Source: Sphingopyxis sp. MWB1
GTDB taxonomy: Bacteria > Pseudomonadota > Alphaproteobacteria > Sphingomonadales > Sphingomonadaceae
Length of the DNA: 64,000 bases
Assembly: GCF_000763945.1 (NCBI RefSeq)
Contig: NZ_JQFJ01000002.1
Location: forward strand, 2,097,501-2,161,500
Reading direction: 5' to 3'
Shown here piece by piece: positions 44,177-55,362 of the stretch. A program made the position numbers and the translations under genes. The notes under the pieces are model-generated. The model saw only the letters and a program-made list of their open reading frames with translations, did not search any database and was not told the origin of the DNA. Within the stretch, counting starts at the first letter, position 1. Every line of letters starts with the position of its first letter.

Positions 44177-44254
44177 CCCCCTCCCGCTTGCGGGAGGGGC
44201 AGCGAGAGTTGCGAGCGTGCTCGCTACTCGCAGCGGGGTGGGCCATTCCCCTGC
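44177..44254. repeat. intergenic palindromic repeat, CCCTCCCGC-GCGGGAGGG family, copy 3
   Basis: CCCCCTCCCGCTTGCGGGAG followed by GGCAGCGAGAGTTGCGAGC and CTCGCTACTCGCAGCGGGG. It is the left half of the element at 42916 and ends with GTGGGCC in place of the full right arm. Confidence 0.8.
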
Positions 44255-44278
44255 CGCTGAACGAACGGAGAAAAACAG

Positions 44279-45082
44279 ATGAACCTCAACGACATGTTCG
44301 GCCTCGATGGCCGCATCGCTCTCGTCACCGGCGGCTCGCGCGGCATCGGCAAGATGATCGTCGAAGGCTATCTCGCCGCAGGCTGCGCGCGCGTCTATAT
44401 TTCGGCGCGCAAGGCCGATCAGATCGAGGCGGCAATCGCCGATTTCGAAACCCGCCATCCCGGCAAGGTGATCGGCCTTCCCGTCGATTTGGCGACGGTC
44501 GAAGGTTGCCGGGCGCTGGCGAAGGAACTCGAAGCGCGCGAGGAACGGCTCGACATCCTCGTCAACAATGCCGGCGCCGCCTGGGGCGAACCGTTCGAAG
44601 GCTTCCCCGAAGCGGGCTGGGACAAGGTGATGGACATCAACGTCAAATCGCCCTTCTTCCTCACGCAAGCGCTGCACGGGCTGCTCAAGGCAGGCGGCAG
44701 CGCCGATCAGCCGGCGAAGATCATCAACATCGGCTCGATCGACGGCATGCGGCTCAATCCGTGGGAAACCTACAGCTATCATGCGTCGAAGGCGGCGATC
44801 CTTTATCTGACCAAGCGCATGGCGGCGCGGCTCGTCACCGACAATATCATCGTCACTGCCATCGCCCCGGGCGCCTTTCAGTCGGACATGAACAAGGCGG
44901 CGCGCGACCATGGCGATGCCGTCGCCAAAAGCATTCCGGTCAAGCGCATCGGCGTGCCCGAGGATATGGCAGGCGCCGCGATCTTCCTCGCGTCAAAAGC
45001 GGGCAATTATGTCGTCGGCGACACGATCACCGTCGACGGCGGCCTTGTTCACGGCGATCTCAAAACCAGCATCGACGCCTGA
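44279..45082 (+). CDS. short-chain dehydrogenase/reductase
   Basis: A 267-residue classical SDR: TGGSRGIG near residue 17, NNAGAAWGE and catalytic YHASK. ACGGAGAAAAACAG precedes the ATG. It lies 110 bp after the dehydrogenase pair on the same strand and is probably co-transcribed, giving a set for dehydrogenation and hydroxyacyl/keto steps on an unknown acyl-CoA. Confidence 0.88.
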   Translation: MNLNDMFGLDGRIALVTGGSRGIGKMIVEGYLAAGCARVYISARKADQIEAAIADFETRHPGKVIGLPVDLATVEGCRALAKELEAREERLDILVNNAGAAWGEPFEGFPEAGWDKVMDINVKSPFFLTQALHGLLKAGGSADQPAKIINIGSIDGMRLNPWETYSYHASKAAILYLTKRMAARLVTDNIIVTAIAPGAFQSDMNKAARDHGDAVAKSIPVKRIGVPEDMAGAAIFLASKAGNYVVGDTITVDGGLVHGDLKTSIDA

Positions 45083-45135
45083 CCCGGACGGCTCCTTCGG
45101 GGGCCGGACGATCCTGCAAACTTCTGCCTGAAAAG

Positions 45136-45176
45136 CGTCATTGCGAGCCCGGCGAAAGCCGGGCGAAGCAATCCAG
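45136..45176. repeat. intergenic repeat, CGTCATTGCGAG family, short copy
   Basis: CGTCATTGCGAG, then the hairpin CCCGGCGAAAGCCGGG and AGCAATCCAG. It corresponds to one half of the nested palindrome at 8339-8447. It sits between the convergent SDR and ppc genes and may serve as their terminator. Confidence 0.8.
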
Positions 45177-45186
45177 CCCTTCGCCT

Positions 45187-47865
<2,679 letters not shown>

Positions 47866-47957
47866 GCCCCTTTTGCTGCACGTGCGAAGGCGCGCGGTCA
47901 AGCGGCGCATAGCTATGCTTTTCGCATGCGATCCTGCGCCGAATTGAAATTATTAAA

Positions 47958-48015
47958 GTGCGAAGGCGCCAACCGGGAAATTTGCAGGCCTGGGCTCATG
48001 TCTCCGGTCGGCGCC
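47958..48015. repeat. inverted repeat and direct repeat upstream of ppc
   Basis: GGCGCCAACCGG (47965-47976) and CCGGTCGGCGCC (48004-48015) are nearly inverse and may form the terminator of the upstream lipoprotein gene. GTGCGAAGGCGC at 47958-47969 also recurs directly at 47882-47893, on the ppc side. No gene is seen in 47866-48029. Confidence 0.45.
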
Positions 48016-48029
48016 CCAATCGCAAAGGG

Positions 48030-48452
48030 TCAGCGGGTCTTCACCAGCGTCACCATCCCCATGTCGACCAGCTTGCGGCTGTCGAACTGCACGTCATTAT
48101 GGGTATCGGTGATGAACATCAGCCGCCCTGAGGCATCGGTGATACGGGCCGACAGCGTATAGCGGCCCCGGGGATCAATCTCGCCCTTGTCGACGGTAAG
48201 CGAGAAAGCAAAGGGTACCTGACGGCCATTGGCTGTAAAAGCCTGTCGCGCCAAGGTGCGCGCGGGGGCGTCCATCCGGCTGACATCGTCGACGCGAATT
48301 TCAATCTGTGCAGTGGGGGGCAGGGCGATGCGCTCACGATAGCTGATTTCCCCCATCACCTGAACCGGCTGCTGCGCTGAAGGAAAAGTAGCGCAGGCCG
48401 ATGTGGACAGGGCGGCAAGGCCAAGCGCAAGCGTCTGGGTCAGGCGGACCAT
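48030..48452 (-). CDS. YbaY-like lipoprotein
   Basis: A 140-residue protein with a lipoprotein signal ending LSTSACATF (Cys near residue 20). The rest is a YbaY-type beta-sandwich: VMGEISYRERIALPPTAQIEI, then LPFAFSLTV-like VPFAFSLTVDKGEIDPRGRYTLSARI. The family is envelope-associated with no defined activity. AAGGAG is well placed before the ATG at 48452. Confidence 0.85.
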   Translation of the reverse strand: MVRLTQTLALGLAALSTSACATFPSAQQPVQVMGEISYRERIALPPTAQIEIRVDDVSRMDAPARTLARQAFTANGRQVPFAFSLTVDKGEIDPRGRYTLSARITDASGRLMFITDTHNDVQFDSRKLVDMGMVTLVKTR

Positions 48453-48522
48453 TGGATAATCTCCTTCAACTTCGGGAAAGGGGAGGCTCCTAAAGTCGAC
48501 AGGCTGAACCGGGGATGTCCGA

Positions 48523-49089
48523 TTATCCTTCCAGTTCGACGTCCCAATAAAGCCAGTCGATCCAGCTTTCATGCAGGTAATTGGGGGGAAAGGCGCGGCC
48601 ATTATCCTGCAATTGCCAGCTCGTCGGACGCCAGGGCTGGCGATAGAGCGGCATATGCGCCTGTTCGGGCGTGCGTCCGCCTTTCTTGAGGTTACAGGGC
48701 GCACAGGCGGTGGCGACATTTTCCCAGCTCGTCCGTCCGCCCAGGCGGCGGGGGATGACATGATCAAAGGTCAGATCCCTGCCTGACCCGCAATATTGGC
48801 AGGCGAAACGGTCGCGCAGAAACAGGTTGAACCGCGTGAAAGCGGGGTGTTCCGACGGCCGCACATATTGCCGCAGCGCAATGACGCTGGGAATGGGCAT
48901 CGACCGGGTCGGCGAGTGGATTTCGCGCTCATAATTTTCAACGATGGTGACGCGGTCGAGGAAAACCGCCTTGACCGCTGTTTGCCATGGCCACAGGCTC
49001 AAGGGATAATAGCTGAGCGGCGTATAATCGGCGTTGAGAACAAGGGCCGGACAGGAGTCGGGATGCCGGGCAAGATCGGGATGAAACAT
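48523..49089 (-). CDS. HNH endonuclease
   Basis: A 188-residue HNH nuclease-family protein. The zinc/HNH core is RFACQYCGSGRDLTFDHVIP, then GGRTSWENVATACAPCNLKKG, with both Cys pairs and the DH-N residues intact. The N-terminal half (NADYTPLSYYPLSLWPWQTAV) is the conserved leader of a chromosomal HNH family common in Alphaproteobacteria, so it is not evidence of a phage. Substrate unknown. Confidence 0.9.
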   Translation of the reverse strand: MFHPDLARHPDSCPALVLNADYTPLSYYPLSLWPWQTAVKAVFLDRVTIVENYEREIHSPTRSMPIPSVIALRQYVRPSEHPAFTRFNLFLRDRFACQYCGSGRDLTFDHVIPRRLGGRTSWENVATACAPCNLKKGGRTPEQAHMPLYRQPWRPTSWQLQDNGRAFPPNYLHESWIDWLYWDVELEG

Positions 49090-49259
49090 GGGTCGGTAAC
49101 GCTGCCCCCTATGCTGCGCGGGATGGCGCGCCACTGCCGTTCCCGAGTGACAGCATCATTACATGACGGATATGATTTCGCCGTCAAGAGGGGATGTGCG
49201 ACAATATATGCCTCCCTTGTGCCCTGTCGGCCACAGCATGTGGAGGCTCGCCCGCTCTC

Positions 49260-50111
49260 ATGCTGACCCGCTTCGCTCCCAGCCCGACCGGGGAATTGCA
49301 CCTCGGCCATGCGTATAGCGCGATCATCGCGCACGACGCGGCGCGGGCTGTGGGTGGGCGCTTTCACATACGGATCGACGATATCGATGGCAGCCGCTCG
49401 CGGGAGGCCTATGTGACGGCGGCGCTCGCCGATCTTGAATGGCTGGGGCTGGACTGGGACGCTCCGCCGCTGCGCCAGTCGGACCGGCTCGGCGATTATG
49501 CGGCGGCCATGGACGATCTGGCGCGGCGCGGGCTCGTCTACCCCTGTTTTTGCACCCGCGCCGATATCGCCGCCAGCCTGTCCGCGCCGCACGGTCCGTT
49601 GGGGCCGGTATATCCCGGCACCTGCCGCGCCCTGCCGCCCGCATTGCGTGACGCGCGCCGCGCCGATGACCCGCATTGCTGGCGGATCGACATGGCGCGC
49701 GCCGCCGCGCTGGCCGGACCCCTGACGTGGGAAGAGGAGGGGCGCGGCCCCCGCCGCGCCGATCCGGGCGCGCATGGCGATGTCGTGCTCGCGCGCAAGG
49801 ATGCGCCGGCCAGCTATCATCTGGCGAGCACGATCGACGATGCCGCTTTGGGGGTCAGCCACGTCATCCGGGGCGCGGACCTGATCGCATCGACCGACAT
49901 CCACCGCCTGCTTCAAGCGTTGCTCGGCCTCCCCACACCCATTTATCGCCATCATCCGCTTCTTTGCGGCCCGCAGGGCAAGCGGCTCGCAAAACGTGAC
50001 GCCGCCGCCAGCCTTGCGGCGATGCGCGCGGACGGCGTCGATGGCCGCGCCTTGGCCGATGATTTGCGCGCCGGGCGGCTTCCTACTGGATATTCGCTTC
50101 AAATGCCCTAG
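49260..50111 (+). CDS. gluQ: glutamyl-Q tRNA(Asp) synthetase
   Basis: Attaches glutamate to queuosine of tRNA-Asp. The 283-residue length and lack of an anticodon-binding domain distinguish it from GltX. The class I motif is APSPTGELHLGHA, KMSKS appears as GKRLAKRD, and zinc ligands lie in YPCFCTRAD and YPGTCR. The start ATG at 49260 has a distant GGAGG (49241-49245). A predicted queuosine-precursor transporter is 7 kb away at 56889. Confidence 0.93.
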   Translation: MLTRFAPSPTGELHLGHAYSAIIAHDAARAVGGRFHIRIDDIDGSRSREAYVTAALADLEWLGLDWDAPPLRQSDRLGDYAAAMDDLARRGLVYPCFCTRADIAASLSAPHGPLGPVYPGTCRALPPALRDARRADDPHCWRIDMARAAALAGPLTWEEEGRGPRRADPGAHGDVVLARKDAPASYHLASTIDDAALGVSHVIRGADLIASTDIHRLLQALLGLPTPIYRHHPLLCGPQGKRLAKRDAAASLAAMRADGVDGRALADDLRAGRLPTGYSLQMP

Positions 50112-50120
50112 GTTAAGATT

Positions 50121-50345
50121 ATGAACATGCTGCTCGTCCTTGCGGTGGTTGTGGCCGCTGCCTTCGTCCTCTTCGCGCTGGCGCGGGGCCTTTTCTATTT
50201 TTCGCAGGGCCATCGCGCTGCACTCGACGGGACGGTCGAGGAAAATCAGGCGATGCAGAACAAGATGATGATGGCGCGCGTCAAATGGCAGGCGATCACC
50301 GTGATCCTGCTCGTCCTCATCGGCGTGCTCGCCGCAGGCAACTGA
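50121..50345 (+). CDS. HIG1-domain twin transmembrane protein
   Basis: A 74-residue inner-membrane protein with two TM segments (about residues 3-25 and 53-72) joined by ENQAMQNKMMMARVKWQA, the HIG1 domain core. Bacterial members have no settled role. The gene is 10 bp after gluQ and 20 bp before the adenosyltransferase gene, an order often seen in Alphaproteobacteria. Confidence 0.85.
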   Translation: MNMLLVLAVVVAAAFVLFALARGLFYFSQGHRAALDGTVEENQAMQNKMMMARVKWQAITVILLVLIGVLAAGN

Positions 50346-50364
50346 TCGTCGCAGCCGGACGAAG

Positions 50365-50958
50365 ATGGTCAAGCTCAACAAGATTTACACCCGCACGGGG
50401 GATCAGGGCACGACGGGCCTTGTCGACGGGTCGCGTATCGCCAAGGCGGCACCGCTGATGACCGCTATCGGCGATGTCGACGAAGCGAACAGCGCGATCG
50501 GTCTGGCGCTTGCCGCGCTGGGCGAAGGCGCACCGGATGCGGCCGATGTCCCGGCGATGTTGACCCGCATTCAGAATGAGCTTTTCGATCTCGGCGCCGA
50601 TCTGGCGACGCCCGCCGACCCGCAACATGGTTTTGGCCCGCACGATATGGCGCTGCGGATCGTCGCGAGCCAGGTGGACCGGCTGGAGGCGGAGATTGAC
50701 GCGATGAACGACGCGCTTTCTCCGCTGACCAGCTTTATCCTCCCCGGCGGAAGCGAAGCGGCGGCGCGGCTTCACCTTGCACGCGCGGTCGCCCGCCGCG
50801 CCGAACGGAGCGCCGTTGCGGCGGGTGCGGATCGACAGCTTAATCCCCTGGCGCTGGCCTATCTCAACCGCCTGTCGGACCATCTTTTCGTCCTCACCCG
50901 GCATATCAATGCCGCGGCCGGGGGCGATATATTATGGAAGCCTGGCGCGACCCGCTGA
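50365..50958 (+). CDS. cob(I)alamin adenosyltransferase, PduO type
   Basis: Converts cob(I)alamin to adenosylcobalamin, the cofactor of methylmalonyl-CoA mutase that would handle propionyl-CoA from the valine operon. The 197-residue protein has IYTRTGDQGTTGL as ATP loop, GDVDEANSAIG, and the helix motif RAVARRAERSAVA with LAYLNRLSDHLFVL. Complete for the PduO family. Confidence 0.95.
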   Translation: MVKLNKIYTRTGDQGTTGLVDGSRIAKAAPLMTAIGDVDEANSAIGLALAALGEGAPDAADVPAMLTRIQNELFDLGADLATPADPQHGFGPHDMALRIVASQVDRLEAEIDAMNDALSPLTSFILPGGSEAAARLHLARAVARRAERSAVAAGADRQLNPLALAYLNRLSDHLFVLTRHINAAAGGDILWKPGATR

Positions 50959-51051
50959 TATTCGTTCCCGAAATGTTCTGGACATCGGGGCGCGGTGCCA
51001 ACATATTGGGGCCGGTTCGAAACGAATCACGCTTCGGGGGATTGTCAGTTC

Positions 51052-52353
51052 ATGGCCAGCCATGTCGACGTTTCGCGCTCTTCCATGTTCGTGACCCGCG
51101 ACCCTCTCGGGCAGCGGCTGGCGGATACACGGCGCCTGTCACTCGAACTGGCCGCCCCGCTGTCGGACGCCGATGCGACGGCGCAATCGATGGACGATGC
51201 CTCGCCTGCGAAATGGCATCTCGCGCATACGAGCTGGTTTTTCGAAAGCTTTGTGCTGCGCGACCATGTGCCGGGGTATCAGCTGTTTGACGAACGCTAT
51301 CCCTATCTCTTCAACAGCTATTATGAAGCCGAGGGGCCGCGCCATGCCCGCCCGCACCGCGGCCTTCTCACGCGCCCCTCGCTCAAGGATATTCGCGCAT
51401 GGCGCCGCCATGTCGATGCGGCGCTTGATGCGGCTCTGCCCCATCTTTCGGTCAGCGCGCGCGCGCTTGTTGAACTGGGCATTCATCATGAGCAACAGCA
51501 TCAGGAATTGCTGCTCACCGATGTAAAGCATCTTTTCGCCCAAAACCCCCTCGGTCCCGCGCTGTGGAACGCGCCGCCTGCGCCGCCCGCCACCTCGTCG
51601 CTTCCTGCGCTCCAATGGGTGGAGGGACAATCCGGCCGCGTGACCATCGGTCATAAGGAGGGCGAAGGCTTTGCCTTCGATTGCGAAGGCCCGCGCCACG
51701 AACTGCTGCTGGGCGCCTACGCGCTCGCCGACCGTCCGGTCTCCAATGGCGAGTGGCAGCAATTTATCGATGATGGCGGCTATGAAACCCCCGCGCTCTG
51801 GCTCAGCGACGGTTGGGCCTGGGTGCAGCGCGAGGCGATCTCGGCGCCGCAATATTGGAAAGAGGGTCAGCAGTTCACGCTTGCCGGTTGGCGCGATATC
51901 GACCCGTCCGCTCCCGTGACGCATATCAGCTTTTACGAGGCGGACGCCTTCGCCGCCTGGGCGGGCGCACGCCTTCCGACCGAAGCCGAATGGGAAGCCG
52001 CCGCGGCGCCGCTCGATCCGCATGGCGGGGACCAGCTCGACGAGCCCGGCCCCGTCCATCCCGCGTCCATGGCGAGAAGGGAAGAGCAAGGCGGCATGGC
52101 GGACGGCCACCCGCGCCATATGTTCGGCGGCGTCTGGGAATGGACCGGCAGCGCCTATCGCCCCTATCCCGGCTTTCGTCCTGCGCCCGGGGCGGTGGGC
52201 GAATATAATGGCAAGTTCATGAGCGGGCAGTTCGTGCTGCGCGGCGGAAGCTGCGCGACCCCGCGCGGCCATATGCGCGCCTCCTACCGCAATTTCTTCT
52301 ATCCGCACCAACGCTGGCAATTCACCGGCTTGCGGCTTGCAAAGGATCTTTGA
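51052..52353 (+). CDS. egtB: ergothioneine biosynthesis protein EgtB (iron sulfoxide synthase)
   Basis: Non-heme iron enzyme that joins a thiol (gamma-glutamylcysteine or cysteine) to hercynine. The 433-residue protein has the N-terminal DinB-like domain with iron His residues in KWHLAHTSWFFE (near 56-59) and ELGIHHEQQHQELL (near 145-155), then the formylglycine-enzyme/C-lectin domain (PVTHISFYEADAFAAWAG, LPTEAEWE, VWEWTGSAY, LRGGSCAT). The ATG at 51052 has a poor ribosome site; Met at 51085 is an alternative. egtD follows 2 bases after its stop. Confidence 0.93.
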   Translation: MASHVDVSRSSMFVTRDPLGQRLADTRRLSLELAAPLSDADATAQSMDDASPAKWHLAHTSWFFESFVLRDHVPGYQLFDERYPYLFNSYYEAEGPRHARPHRGLLTRPSLKDIRAWRRHVDAALDAALPHLSVSARALVELGIHHEQQHQELLLTDVKHLFAQNPLGPALWNAPPAPPATSSLPALQWVEGQSGRVTIGHKEGEGFAFDCEGPRHELLLGAYALADRPVSNGEWQQFIDDGGYETPALWLSDGWAWVQREAISAPQYWKEGQQFTLAGWRDIDPSAPVTHISFYEADAFAAWAGARLPTEAEWEAAAAPLDPHGGDQLDEPGPVHPASMARREEQGGMADGHPRHMFGGVWEWTGSAYRPYPGFRPAPGAVGEYNGKFMSGQFVLRGGSCATPRGHMRASYRNFFYPHQRWQFTGLRLAKDL

Positions 52354-52355
52354 CC

Positions 52356-53342
52356 ATGGGCGTTGTGCGGCAATTGCGGCAGGTGGATGCCGACGACAGC
52401 GGAATAGATGCGGCTTTTCGCGCTGATGTCCACAGCGGCTTGGCGCAGGCGCAAAAGGCGATTCCTGCCCGCTGGTTCTACGATACAATGGGCTCGGCCT
52501 TGTTTGAGGATATCACCGCGCTTCCTGAATATTATCCGACGCGCAGCGAAACCGATCTGCTGACCCGCCATGCCGCCGCCATCGCCGATCATGTGGGCAA
52601 GGGGCGCGCGGTCGTCGAACTGGGATCGGGCAGCTCGGCCAAGACGCCGCTTCTTCTCGGCGCCATCGCTCCTTCGGCCTATGTGCCCGTCGATATTTCG
52701 GGGGAGTTTCTGCGCGACAGCGCGGCCGGGCTCGCAGAAAAATTTCCCGGCCTGCCCATCTATCCGGTCGAAGCCGATTTTACGCAGCGCGTCACCCTGC
52801 CGCGCGAAATCGCAGCCGGGCCAAAGCTTGGCTTTTTCCCCGGATCGACAATTGGCAATATGGTCGCGCGCACGGCAGTCGATTTGCTGCGCGACTGGCG
52901 CGACAGCCTCGGCGAAGGGGCATTGCTGCTGATCGGCATCGACCGGATCAAGGATGTTGATACGCTGATCGCGGCCTATGACGATCCGGCCGGGGTCACC
53001 GCCGCCTTCAATCGCAACCTGCTGGACCGGATCAACCGCGAATTGGCGGGCGATATTCCCGTCGATGATTTTTCGCACCGCGCGATCTGGAACGATGTGC
53101 ATGGGCGCATCGAAATGCATCTGGTGGCGGGCCGGGCCATGGAATTCAGCGTGGATGGGCGGCGCTATGCGATGGCGGCGGGGGAGACGATTCACAGCGA
53201 AAACAGCCATAAATATGGGCCGCGCGATGCCGGCCTGTTGCTCCGGGCGGGCGGCTGGACCCCCCTTGCCGCCTGGGATGATGTTGACCCCGCCTTTGCT
53301 CTCATCCTGGCCGAAGCCACCGCCTTTCGCTCCGCTCCCTGA
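52356..53342 (+). CDS. egtD: L-histidine N-alpha-methyltransferase EgtD
   Basis: SAM-dependent trimethylation of histidine to hercynine, the first ergothioneine step and the substrate for EgtB. The 328-residue protein shows PARWFYDTMGSALFEDIT, SAM motif VVELGSGSSAKT, FFPGSTIGN and the C-terminal ENSHKYG typical of the family. It is directly behind egtB, so the pair forms the ergothioneine module. Confidence 0.95.
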   Translation: MGVVRQLRQVDADDSGIDAAFRADVHSGLAQAQKAIPARWFYDTMGSALFEDITALPEYYPTRSETDLLTRHAAAIADHVGKGRAVVELGSGSSAKTPLLLGAIAPSAYVPVDISGEFLRDSAAGLAEKFPGLPIYPVEADFTQRVTLPREIAAGPKLGFFPGSTIGNMVARTAVDLLRDWRDSLGEGALLLIGIDRIKDVDTLIAAYDDPAGVTAAFNRNLLDRINRELAGDIPVDDFSHRAIWNDVHGRIEMHLVAGRAMEFSVDGRRYAMAAGETIHSENSHKYGPRDAGLLLRAGGWTPLAAWDDVDPAFALILAEATAFRSAP

Positions 53343-53425
53343 TGGGCCAAAGCCGCGTCTGCCCTTGACCTCGCCGTGCCAGCGCCTAGGCAGCAGCCAC
53401 ATATTTTCAGCGGAAAGGGCATGCT

Positions 53426-54292
53426 ATGATCGTCGGCGTTATCGGTGCGGGGCAAATGGGGGCGGGCATTGCCCAGGTGTCGGCGGGCGCGGGCCATGAT
53501 GTGCTCCTCTCCGACATTGATCTTCCGCGCGCCGAAGCGGGCAAGGCAGGCATCGCCAAGGCGCTCGACCGGCTGGTGTCAAAGGAAAAGGTGACGCGCG
53601 CCGACGCCGATGCGCTTCTTGCGCGCATCACCCCCGTTGCCGATCATGCAGCCTTCGCTCCGGCCGAACTGGTGATCGAAGCCGCGACCGAGCGCGAAGA
53701 GATCAAGCGCAGGATTTTTGAAAGCGTCGGCGGCCATTTGTCGGACAGCGCTATCCTCGCCAGCAATACCAGCTCGATCCCGATTACCCGTCTGGCGCAA
53801 GCGTCACCGGACCCGGCGCGCTTCATCGGCGTCCATTTCTTCAACCCCGTCCCCGTGATGGGGCTGATCGAATTGATCCGCGGACTTGCCACCAGCGATG
53901 ACACGCTCGCGCGGGTCGAGGCCTTTGGGCGCGGGTTGGGCAAGGAAATCGTCCATGCCAATGACGCGCCGGGCTTTATCGTCAACCGCGTGCTGATGCC
54001 CTTGATCAACGAAGCCATATTTGCGCTGGGCGAAGGCGTCGCGACGATGCAGGATATCGACACGGGATGCCGCCTCGGCCTCAATCATCCGATGGGCCCG
54101 ATCACCCTCGCCGATTTCATCGGGCTTGATACCTGTCTCGAAATCATCCGCGTGCTGCACAATGGCACGGGTGACCCCAAATTCCGCCCCGCGCCGCTGC
54201 TCGTTCAATATGTGGAGGCGGGCTGGGTCGGCAAGAAAGCCGGACGGGGCTTCTACGACTGGACGGGGCCAGAGCCCGTGCCGACCCGGTGA
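53426..54292 (+). CDS. 3-hydroxybutyryl-CoA dehydrogenase
   Basis: NAD-dependent 3-hydroxyacyl-CoA dehydrogenase, 288 residues. Nucleotide motif VIGAGQMGAGIAQV, catalytic region GVHFFNPVPVMGLIELI, then GFIVNRVLMPLINEA and LGLNHPMGPITLADFIGLD. GGAAAGGG precedes the ATG. In many Alphaproteobacteria this gene follows cobO and the ETF genes; here egtB-egtD are between them. Confidence 0.93.
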   Translation: MIVGVIGAGQMGAGIAQVSAGAGHDVLLSDIDLPRAEAGKAGIAKALDRLVSKEKVTRADADALLARITPVADHAAFAPAELVIEAATEREEIKRRIFESVGGHLSDSAILASNTSSIPITRLAQASPDPARFIGVHFFNPVPVMGLIELIRGLATSDDTLARVEAFGRGLGKEIVHANDAPGFIVNRVLMPLINEAIFALGEGVATMQDIDTGCRLGLNHPMGPITLADFIGLDTCLEIIRVLHNGTGDPKFRPAPLLVQYVEAGWVGKKAGRGFYDWTGPEPVPTR

Positions 54293-54342
54293 TGGTGGCC
54301 GACGCGGCTACGCTTGCGATGCCCCCTGTCGCGGCTTCGGAA

Positions 54343-54390
54343 TAAAGGCGCGCGCCATGCCATGAAATCTTGACAGGGCGCGCGCCTTTA
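54343..54390. terminator. bidirectional terminator after the hydroxybutyryl-CoA dehydrogenase gene
   Basis: Exact 14-bp arms TAAAGGCGCGCGCC (54343-54356) and GGCGCGCGCCTTTA (54377-54390) around a 20-base loop, between convergent genes. Confidence 0.85.
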
Positions 54391-54404
54391 CCGTCGAGTC
54401 GCGC

Positions 54405-54725
54405 TTAAAAGGGCGTGATTACCGTGCGGCAGGTTTCGGCGGCGCTGCGCGCCGCTGTGTTCCAGGTGACGCTGTTGCCGTGGCGTTCGAGGCGAAGGCC
54501 GTTATGATTTTCATATACGGTGCCGCGATTGCTGGCCACCTGGCGCAAGGGGATCGCGCGCTTGCCATTGACCCGGACGAGCGCGCTGTCCTTCAGATAA
54601 TTCACGTTCAGCTTCGTGCCGCGGTCACATTCATAAAAGCTGCCCGTCCTTTCCGGAACGGAGGAACAGGCGGCAAGCGCAACAGCGGTCAGTGCCCCGG
54701 TGGCAATCGTCATCAACTTGTTCAT
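54405..54725 (-). CDS. MliC-like lipoprotein (lysozyme inhibitor family)
   Basis: A 106-residue lipoprotein (lipobox ALAACSS near residue 20). The mature part fits the MliC/PliC fold: FYECDRGTKLNVNYL, AIPLRQVASNRGTVYE, GLRLERHGNSVTW and a late Cys that could pair with the first. MliC proteins inhibit C-type lysozyme and act in the envelope. GGAAGGGGAAG precedes the ATG. It is 16 bp after the crystallin-like gene and probably co-transcribed. Confidence 0.82.
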   Translation of the reverse strand: MNKLMTIATGALTAVALAACSSVPERTGSFYECDRGTKLNVNYLKDSALVRVNGKRAIPLRQVASNRGTVYENHNGLRLERHGNSVTWNTAARSAAETCRTVITPF

Positions 54726-54741
54726 CAGACTTCCCCTTCCA

Positions 54742-55362
54742 TCAATATCCGGTACGAACGCACAGGACGTCGGCCAGGTAGACGCGCCGGTCGACGCTTT
54801 CCATATGCTCGCGTGCCGACCCGCCCCAGCCGATCGAGCGGCACCAATTGTCGGCGGTTCGTGCAGCGCAACTTGCCGTTGAAGATCCGCTGGCGCAGGC
54901 AAGGACGCGGCGGCCATTTGTGGCGGGCTGGGTATGAAATTCGGCAAAACTTCCGCGTGCGCTTTCGCCGCGGGCTGGCGGGTTCTGCCAATCGCCGCCC
55001 CCGCCTCCGCCGCCGCCAAGCGGCCGGATCGACTGGACGGTCATGCCCCGCTGCGAATTGTTCAGGCGCGCGGTATCGCGATTGACCGTGCGGCACTGGC
55101 CACGAAAATAGGCTCGCTCGCATAATTGCCACGAACCGCTGCCCACCCGGATCGAATTGACCGGCCAGCTCAGCCCCAGATCGGACTTTTCTTCACTCAC
55201 AGCCATTGCCGGGCCGCGATAGGATGCATCGCGATAGATGGTGGCTTCGCTAGGACGATACATTTTATCGCTTGTTTGCGCGACCGAAGGCGGCCCGCTC
55301 ATGACGGCGCCTGCTATCACGGCGCCAATCATATATTGATAATATTTCCTGATGCTCGTCAT
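54742..55362 (-). CDS. secreted beta/gamma-crystallin-like protein
   Basis: A 206-residue protein with a signal peptide ending near SVAQ. Residues about 45-120 look like one beta/gamma-crystallin unit: ATIYRDASYRGPAMAVS, VNSIRVGSGSWQLCERAYFRG and VQSIRPLGG. A poly-Gly stretch (eight Gly) links it to a Cys-containing C-terminal segment (RVLACASGSSTASC...NWCRSIGWGG). The C-terminal half is unrecognised. GGAAGGATTGGGG supports the ATG at 55362. Confidence 0.75.
   Translation of the reverse strand: MTSIRKYYQYMIGAVIAGAVMSGPPSVAQTSDKMYRPSEATIYRDASYRGPAMAVSEEKSDLGLSWPVNSIRVGSGSWQLCERAYFRGQCRTVNRDTARLNNSQRGMTVQSIRPLGGGGGGGGDWQNPPARGESARGSFAEFHTQPATNGRRVLACASGSSTASCAARTADNWCRSIGWGGSAREHMESVDRRVYLADVLCVRTGY

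Noticed and set aside
48523..49089. HNH gene as sign of a prophage or mobile intron
   Set aside because: No phage genes, repeats or att sites around it; it belongs to a conserved chromosomal HNH family.
50934..51051. Remnant of an ETF gene between cobO and egtB
   Set aside because: The translated frames show no ETF sequence; only a short open stretch overlapping the cobO end is seen.
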